From Reticulascus tulasneorum (Eukaryota; Ascomycota; Sordariomycetes; Glomerellales; Reticulascaceae): 64,000 nucleotides of DNA. The notes below the pieces were generated by a model. That model was given only the letters and a program-made list of their open reading frames with translations, was not told the DNA's origin and made no database searches. A program made the translations under genes and the position numbers. Below are positions 56,501 through 64,000 of this stretch, piece after piece; position 1 is the stretch's first letter, and every line of letters starts with the position of its first letter. The stretch spans positions 1,488,001 to 1,552,000 of the forward strand of contig LSAX01000007.1 in assembly GCA_001557505.1 (NCBI GenBank), read 5' to 3'.

Positions 56501-58232
56501 AGAAGGTGACGAAGCCGCTCAAAGCGGGGGTACCACCAATAGAACCGAAATCGAAGAAGTAGAGCGATGCGTCCGTTTTAGCCCACGCCACTCCGTTGAC
56601 GATGGCTGACAGAAGACACATAATAAAGAGGATCCCAAAGTTGCAGATGACGTTAAAGTTCAACTCTCGAGCTATCCGAGCGCGCTTGCTCGGCGTGATG
56701 CCGGAGTTGATCATGATTTTGGTGTCGTGGCCAGTGAAAATGACCACCCCAAGAGCCCACTCGGTGTTCCGAAGATTGCACCCTCGAAGCAGCATGTTGT
56801 CGATGGTGATGGGTTCGGACATCTCCTGGGGCTCGCCATCAGGATCATCTGGTAACCTCTGATGCCACCGAATAGCGCCATTATACTTGTAAAGATTGGG
56901 TTGTGGGGGCTCGCTGTCGATGGTAAATTGAGCTCTTTCGCAATCCTTCGCATGCTTCATCGACCTTCCACATCTAAGTGCTTGTCTTATTTTCAGATTC
57001 GTCTCTCCATCCAAGTTCTTTGTTTCAACATAGCAAGCGCCGTCGGGGTCCGATGTAGACAGAATGATGACATCAGCTGGTAACTCGTCGTCATTATAAA
57101 TTCGAACGTAATCTCCAACCCGCAAACTCTTCCACGTATCTTTGTGAAAACGGGCGTCCCCCTTCACCGGCAAATCATGGTTGATCACATCCGTCTTCAT
57201 AAGCTGCAAAGCTGATGCTCGCTTCTTGTCGCGGTCATCCGGGAGGTCGAGCGTAATGTGTCGCGGTAACGGTGAAGGCACTGGTGTCATTTGTATATCC
57301 TCTCGGGCGGATACAAAAGAGTCTCGGCCGGATCGCGGGGACATTAGAGATTCACGGCGGGTGGCATGGGTCTCAACCGAAGCGCGAGGCTCGTCGGGCG
57401 TGAGTTTCCTATTCGCCCTCACCTGCCTCGCCTTTTTCGACCAGATGCTCTGTATCGCGTACCAGATTCCGCCAAAGAACTTGGAACTCGCCTTCTTCAC
57501 GCGCCTCCAAGCCGACACGTTGTCGTCCTCGACGTTAACATTATCCCATCCGCACAAGCGATGGACGGGGGCATTGTTGAGTTCGTTGTCGGAGATCGTT
57601 CTCCCATAATCTTCGACGGCGTCTTTGATGGCGGTGACAGTAATAATAAAGATTAAAGGAACCGCATTAAGTCCCGGATTGACTCCACCGAAGATGGGGA
57701 AAAACTATATTGGTGTTGGAAATTGGGGGCTTAGTTGCTGAGGGGGTTTGGATGGTTGACTTACCACAAGAATGACGGTGAAAAGGAAGAAAATGTTGGC
57801 GACATTATGGAATTGAAACCATAGGTTCTTGGGAATGAACGACAACGGTGTATACTTGGCCGTTCGAATTTTGTTGGTCGCGAAGGTGTGTATCGGGTGG
57901 CCTTCCGTATCGATGAGGTCTTGGGAAAGAGGGAGGTTGAAGAATAGCTTTCGGGCCCCATGCTCGTCTTCAGCTTCGGCATCTTCGGGTTCTTCTTGGA
58001 TATCGGTGTTGTTGGCGGTCATCAACGATTCTCCGCCACCAGACATGCGATTCTTCTCGTTGGACTGGTTCTTCTTGTGGACGCGATTTATGAGGGACAG
58101 CCTCTTGACGCCACTACTCTTGACTGTCAGTTTGCGGGTGGCCCATCTGGCTCGCTGTGTCTTCAGGCCCTGCCCATTTCCTCCTCCTCCTCCTCCTCCT
58201 CCTCCTGGTCCTCCTTTTGTCGGGGACGACAT
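53591..58232 (-). CDS. dnf1: Dnf-type phospholipid flippase (P4-ATPase)
   Basis: Exons are 57765-58232, 54526-57704 and 53591-54473, with introns of 60 and 52 bp, giving 1509 residues. The N-terminus has a Gly run coded by a (CTC)n tract near 58184-58207. The P4 signature FATNKIRTAKYTPLSFIPKN follows. DGET in the actuator domain is at ~388-391, and the phosphorylation motif DKTGT starts at Asp622. KGA (~820), TGDK (~935) and GDGANDVAMI (~1074) complete the ATPase core. About ten transmembrane helices are visible. The C-terminal tail is Ser/Arg-rich with repeats of RPSFDR, RPSYDR and RASMDR type. Dnf-class flippases move phosphatidylcholine and phosphatidylethanolamine to the cytoplasmic leaflet of plasma and endosomal membranes with a Cdc50-type partner. 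In hyphae they support apical growth. Assignment to Dnf rather than Drs2 rests on length and overall sequence. Confidence 0.94.
58184..58207. repeat. (CTC)n microsatellite in the flippase coding sequence
   Basis: Eight or so perfect triplets on the plus strand, read on the minus strand as a poly-Gly stretch near the flippase N-terminus. Probably variable in length without shifting the frame. Confidence 0.7.
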
Positions 58233-61200
58233 CTTCGCCTTCTCGATATGGTGCGGGCAAGCAGCCCGATCAGCCCGAGTTGTCCCCCAGAGTGGCCTTG
58301 TCCGGCCGCGCTATCCCCGTCTGGGAGGGCAATTGCTTGAAATAGGCCAGCCTGAGATGCACAATTGGGGCAGAGATAGTTTGGATGCTGGTAGGAGATG
58401 GAATCGAGAGACGAAGCGATTTGGATCGGCGTCTTTTCGTCAGTCGTGTGTGCTTTCGTCGAGATTGGAAGACGGGAAGGGGGTAGAATTATTTTGCCTG
58501 AAAGGGAGGACGGTGTCGCGGTGTTTGGAAATGCCAGAATTAACCCAAAAAAAAAAGGCTTGGGGGTGGAGGATTAATTCCTTGGGGGGGCGTGCGGGTG
58601 CTGGGGAGAGGGCGGAGAGAAATGGAAGCCACACTCCTTCTGGCAGGTTAACTTGGCGTGACTGAGGGAGTTGAGGGAGTGAGTGAGCAACGCTGAACTT
58701 TAGCCAGCGAGTGCGTGAATGAGGCGCGAATTCCATGGACCGGATAGCCCGGGAACTAGTCTAACTGAACTCCACTGCAGAATCGAAGAAAAAAGACTGG
58801 CCGGACGGCGGGCGGCGGAGGGCAAAATGATAGGGCCAGGGAGAGAGAGGACAGATCCCTACATGCATGCTAAACATAAGACAGAAGTACCTAATGAGGT
58901 AGCTCGAGCAGGTCGCAGGAATATCCAGTCTGCAGTACATACGTAGTGACATGCGTGGAGGGGCGGTGACGGGCACTCGCCGATGGAAGGAATTGGTAAT
59001 CATATGCGCATTCAGCAGTGCTTATTAGCAGTATTTCATTACAGCGTTACGGCGGCCAAATTGCCCTTCCATGCCCAGGCACTGCAGTCCACCCAGATAC
59101 CTTCGAGGCCCACCACAGCGAAGGGGGGGCGCCTACCTCCAGCCCAGGGTCGCTGACCGGGCTAACCCCCTCACACCGGATCCACCAAACCTCGACTTAC
59201 CATGCATCTAACTACGGAGTTAGGGTCTACGGCTGGGACTCCCTTTTCCACCTACTTGACAATAGGTAGTTTATAAGCAGGAAAAGTACCGAGTCCGATA
59301 AATCAGATGGGGCGAGTACTTGCCTACTCAGGGCACCAAGCGACCTCTAACTAATTAGGTTGCTAGGCACCGGGGCAAAACGGCGCACAGCCATCCCCTG
59401 CTTACGGCGCTGTTTTCGCGGTACCTGGCTTGTTACAGGTGAATCCCGCGTTGGCCGCATAGTTCCAAGGCTGAGGTTCCCAGGCCCAGTGAAATTGCTT
59501 TGCTACTTCGAGTTGGTTGATTACTTTTTGGGCGGCCGATGTTCTTCCACCCAGACCAATGTCCCGTCGAACCCGGCCCAACCTGTTGGGTATCTCCCAT
59601 GTGCGTGGCTTTCGAATGGCTTTTCCTCAATCTGCGTGCTTCGTAGTAGCATTGGTAGCACAAAAGCAAAATGATTTTGCATATAGGGCAGAGCAGATAC
59701 GTAGCTGGATGAAAAGGCCACAACGCAAATTCACGACGACCCAAAAAGAACACGAAATAGCCAAGCTCATTTAGTGTGCTTGTCAGCCAGGGTCTCTATG
59801 ATGAGCAGCGGAGTCCGAGAACCCTCCTCCCCCCCCGGTAGTATACGAGACTGAAAACATGAGCGACGTGAGGTGTGAGGTAGCATCGCGCTACCGTAGC
59901 CGGACCAGATCGCGTATTATCAGCATAGGGTCTAAGTTAACTTACGTGCTACGGGGGACTCGGGAGGGTAGGATGGATGGGATGCGAGTGCATTGTACAA
60001 ACACACACAGACGCAGATGGGGCTATCTTGACACTGTGCCGATAACTCTTGAAGGGCTCGAGTTCAAAGAAGTCACCCACTGGACCTGACCGAGGTGCGT
60101 GGTGTCTGTGACACGGGCGGATCTTGAAACAGATCTCTCGTCCAGTCCAACGTCCAGCCCGTGGGGGACCGAGTCCTTCACAATACTTTAATGGTGGCAG
60201 CAGAATATCCAGATTGACCCCTAGATTCCTTTCCCCGGGAACGCCAGGGCAATTCTACTCTCCTGACAGACGACCTCAACCAAGCCATATGATTGATTGC
60301 ACACTCCCTCGGCGATCCTCCGCTACCGTGAGAGATGTAAAGCCATGTCAGCGCTGGCTAGCCTCATATAGCCCCGGTCCATCGGAAGCTGGAGCTGAGA
60401 AGAAGAACCGCCATTTGCGATGCCGCAAAAAAAATCGCTGTTGAACATTTTCTCTGGCTTTCGGGACCTCGGGGCTTTACACATCTCCATACCTACATAG
60501 CACACATGTATCAACGGAGTTAGCACGGGCGGCAACAAGCAGGGGGTGCTTCCCGAGCTGCAAGAAACCTCCACCTTCGAACACTTTGCCTTTCTAGTGT
60601 ACGTTAGTTTTAGATTCAACGTGAAGGGCGGCCCTTGGCGAAGAACACGGTAGCAAGCCTCCCTTTACGCCCCTCATTGGAATTCTCTCCTGTCTTGGGG
60701 TATGTGGGCAATATGATCGGTGTGCAAGCAGATGTACATAGTTGCCAGCGGCTCAATTTTCCCGCACCTAGGTACGTGTCGTCCCGGCTTCTTCAGTAAC
60801 CAGGAACGTAGCGAGCAGTTGGCAGAACAATGGAGCGGCCATATGTAAATGAGGCTGGCAGACCTCACTCAGACCCACAATCGAATTCCCAGGGACGTTG
60901 TACAGCCGGAAGTGAAACTTATGCGCTCCAGCACCTCCTGGCCTCGGAACCCCCTATTGTTTCTCCTGAGCGATAGAACATTGGGAAGAAACCCCTGAGG
61001 GTAAATTTCCAGACACTTGGGTGCTCAGCTGCCTGTAGCCAACCACGATCGTCCAATCCATCTGGGCTGGTCGCGAAAAATAAGCAATGCCCTTCCGTGC
61101 CACATGTTGATCACGAATGGATGGGTTGACGGATGGCAATCGTATTTCGTACCGATCCTTCGCGAGACCCTTATTATAATACATGGTTCCAGAGGCCTGC

Positions 61201-62123
61201 GAACCTGACTTGCCTTCTTACAGCAGCAGCCAGGCTGCCATTCTCCTCCGAAAGTTATTCCGACCATCTGATAGGCTACTTCGCATCCATCTCAGGACAA
61301 CGCACCGGCCAGGATAAGAAGAGCGAAGATTAGAACACCAGTTATATAAGCGATCCTCCCATCTCGGCCAGGTTGCCCTTGTCCAGATCTGTTGGTTCAC
61401 GGTGACGTTTTACATGTATTTTGGCAGTACATCTCACGCCTAATAAGTCGCCCGCCATCAGCCTGGACGAGGGGGAGGGGTAGCAAACCAAAAGCCTCCT
61501 GCAGGAGCTCAATCTGTACATCAGACGGTCTGTTCTCTGCGTCTCCATTTGTTTCGTGTTTCATCGAAGGTCGTGGGGACCGCGTGCAGCTATATTGAAG
61601 ATAAGAAGAGCTTCGCTTGAAACAATGCAGAAGGCTTATTTACAAAGGCTACGTAGAACTCCTGAAGGATTATAGGTGCGGCGCGTAAGGGTCGATCAAG
61701 AAGGGAGGGAGTGAGGCTTTGCCTGCGCCGCCACACTGGGAATGGGCGATGATGCACACCATTTTTGTGGGGGTACATACGGATCGCTGCCAACCTCTGT
61801 GTTGCATCTATGTACCTTTGTACCTTCACATGAACGGGGTGAGCAGCAAGTTGGGGAAAGCCAGGTGTGTGGTGGCTGAGATAAGATAAGCGCTTCCTAC
61901 TTTCCATAGTGGGATATCTATTTCTGAAGTGACGCGAAAATTCGCCTAGTCGGACGCGGTAATCCATTCCACTACCCTGAAGCGTGCCATGTACCTCCCC
62001 ACCTTCTTTATGCTGTTTTGTACTTAGAGGTTCGACGGATATTCGACGTCTATCCAGATGCGCGGTGGTGTCTTTGGGGATATCAGAGAAGGCTGTCGTT
62101 GATAGCCGGACCAAGAGCATCTA
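58233..62123. other. Divergent intergenic region without supported gene
   Basis: About 3.9 kb between the flippase and the PIP-box gene. It contains GAGGGAGTT/GAGTGAG repeats near 58662-58686, an A run near 58549-58556, a palindrome CTAACTACGGAGTTAG near 59208-59223, and a related ACGGAGTTAG near 60514. Frames at 59433-59753 and 61590-62120 overlap others and show no family features. Confidence 0.45.
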
Positions 62124-64000
62124 ATGGCGACCAAGAATCGGAGTATCACGAGCTTCTTCAAACCCATCTCGAAATCTGTGTCATCGCCAGCCTCGTCTAG
62201 CCCGGATCCCCCATCACCTGGATCTCTTGGTAATAGTCCGGCCAAGAGCGTAATCGCCAATAATGGAACTGCCGAGGAGATTCTCAGCCCTTCCTTCATT
62301 TCGCAGAGCCCCAGAACCCCGTCTACTTCCCAACCGCAGTTGCGAAATCCGGTCAGGGCCCTGCCTTTCTCACCAAAGGTGCGACGAGTATCGAAGTCAC
62401 CATCAACATCAGCATCTGCCGCTCCACACCTAGACCCCACTGTCAGTGTTGACGGCGATGTCGATAGGCTGAGCCATGGCTCCGGCTCTTCAGTTTGGAC
62501 GGGAACACCGTCGTCACACAACCGAGTCATATTGAAGCCCAAGTCCAGGTCTCAGTCGCCATTCCTGGCACCACCGTCATCCCCGCTTATTTCATCGTCG
62601 CCACCATCACTGCCGGACGTGAAACAGAAAGTCAGCATTGACGCTGAGATCCCAGGTTCTGACGATGATGATTCTGATAGCTTCTTGTGGGACGATCCTC
62701 TTATGCCTACTGGGCAAACAAAGCCGATGGCGAGCATGCGATCACCCAAGAGGCGAGATCCATGTGTAACGCCGAAGGCCAAACGCGTAGCAGTCTCGTC
62801 GTATTTATCGCCGCCAGTCTACAGGCCGACGCACAGGTTCGATATGAAGACTCTACTCAACCATGCCGAGAAGGACAAGGCAACGGAGGAGAGCTCCAAA
62901 CGAGTGGCTCTCATCAAACTTGAGGAGGAGGAGCAGGAAACCAGCATTATGGACGCTAGCCCCAATACTAAGCGCCATCAATTCGTCAACTTCGCTGCAG
63001 TTGGTGAAGATGACGAAGCAGCTAAGCAGAAAATGATTCGGGCCATGGAACGGACTGAGACTGGGGCTACTAGAACGAGGTGGTACTTTTTCAAGACAGA
63101 AACGGACAATCCTATCAGCACCGAAGCCCCATTCCCGAAACAGTCTGCCAAGGGGCCGTGGGCTCTTCTATCAGGCACCGTGAAGAGTAGAAACCAGCAT
63201 ATCATGTCGGGACTGCCATACAATATGGCGTCCAGGAGAAGGCTGCCAGACGAGATCTTTCTCTGGCTTATGAGTGCCCTTCACGCCGCAGAATCGGCTG
63301 CCCTGCAAGAGGAATATCGCAAACTCATCGAAGTCTGTCCCGACCAAATAGACGACATCATGACCGTTGAGTGCCTGCAGAATATGTTTCAGAAACTTGG
63401 GGCCGGAGATCATCTCACGACTGCCAAACAGCGAGCAGTTCGAGAAGTCGAGAATGCTTATGATGGGAAAGATTGGACGATACTCCGCGTGCACCTTAGG
63501 TTATTTTCGGACATATCATCTAGCCTTGCGGTTCCATCCCTTGTCTATTTAGTCAAGATGCTACTGCGAATGGGCGTGGACAAAATGGTGATCGAGAATC
63601 CCGACGTCCTCGTTGACTATCAAGGTGCCATGACCAGCCTGATTGCGTCCGTGTCCCTGGATAGTTGGGACGACTTCGTAAGTCTACTTGAAATGTGACT
63701 TCGGACTATGATACTAACGCTACACTAGTGCATGGAGGTTTGTTCGTTTCTATGTGACGGGTTCGAGAAAGCATCTTTTCGTGTTCAACCTCTCGTTGTC
63801 ATGCCGATTGGGTCAAGACGTGTCCACGATCTTCGTAGACGTTTGGCAATTGCTTTCCTAATGAAGAGTCCCGAACTAGCCAAAAACTACCCAGATGAAA
63901 TCTTCACACTGGAGAGAGCAATCGAGCGTCTCAAAGACTCGGAATTCAACATCAACCGTCGCACGGACTATGTGGACCTACGGGCTTACATACTTCTTCT
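62124..64000 (+). CDS. PIP-box protein, candidate Nse6/SLF2-like (CANIN) factor, 3' end beyond window
   Basis: Exons are 62124-63677 and 63729 to beyond 64000. The 51-bp intron has a TACTAAC branch and joins DDF to CMEVCSFLCDGFEK in frame. At least 608 residues are visible. The N-terminus has a PCNA-binding-like motif, N-R-S-I-T-S-F-F (residues 5-12). A disordered, Ser/Pro-rich region with SP sites and acidic patches (PGSDDDDSDSFLWDDPL) follows, to about residue 290. A helical, ordinary-composition domain comes next (RWYFFKTETDNP, KGPWALLSGTVKSRNQHIMS, LPDEIFLWLMSALHAAESAA). The layout and the 'LPDEIFLWLM...' segment remind me of the CANIN domain of Smc5/6-binding Nse6/SLF2 proteins. That is an impression, not an established match. 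A role in DNA replication or repair is the safest inference. Confidence 0.72.

Noticed and set aside
61590..62120. 176-codon minus-strand frame next to the PIP-box gene
   Set aside because: No recognisable motif; it would start 3 bp from the opposite gene's ATG and has several competing frames.
1..64000. CRISPR arrays, bacterial operons, rRNA genes
   Set aside because: No regularly spaced direct repeats or rRNA signatures were seen; the DNA is clearly eukaryotic with spliceosomal introns.

Overview
The window comes from the nuclear genome of a filamentous ascomycete (Pezizomycotina, most likely a Sordariomycete). The evidence is short introns of about 45-75 bp with GT...CTAAC...YAG signals, two Zn2Cys6 regulators, an AreA/NIT2 GATA factor with its diagnostic C-terminus, a Dbf2/SidB septation kinase, and Sordariomycete-like gene structures. 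Species was not determined. I rebuilt every intron-containing gene by hand from splice signals and reading-frame continuity. Nothing was confirmed by a database search.

Layout. 1-1406 (-): phosphopantothenate-cysteine ligase, 3' end cut by the window edge. 1976-8372: MCT-type MFS transporter, Rid-family protein, small Zn2Cys6 protein and bZIP factor, all on the minus strand. 10977-13716 (+): large Zn2Cys6 regulator. 14832-15684 (-) and 16135-18223 (+): Wbp11-like splicing factor divergent from the Dbf2/SidB kinase. 19629-20469 (+): small GPI-anchored glycine-rich wall protein. 20470-30434: nearly 10 kb without a recognisable gene. 30435-33651 (+): AreA/NIT2. 35191-35723 (-): ribosomal protein eS30. 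37100-37912 (+): CREG-like protein. 38334-41911 (-): 1031-residue protein of unknown function. 43941-44481 (-): roadblock dynein light chain, divergent from Ipi1 (44890-46002, +). 47818-49935 (+): DEAD-box helicase with a WG-rich tail. 50467-52384 (-): Msc7-like aldehyde dehydrogenase. 53591-58232 (-): Dnf-type lipid flippase. 62124->64000 (+): PIP-box protein, possibly Nse6/SLF2-like.

Most genes are housekeeping: CoA synthesis, splicing, septation, ribosome biogenesis, dynein, lipid asymmetry and genome maintenance. They are mixed with regulators. The MFS / Rid / Zn2Cys6 trio is the only hint of a small accessory cluster. I found no convincing novel system. The points most worth a second look are the WG-repeat helicase tail, a missing AG acceptor in the last intron of eS30, a GC-AG intron in the Wbp11 gene, a symmetric inverted repeat carrying CGG-N8-CCG palindromes between the bZIP and Zn2Cys6 genes, a long uORF before the bZIP, and the large unknown protein.
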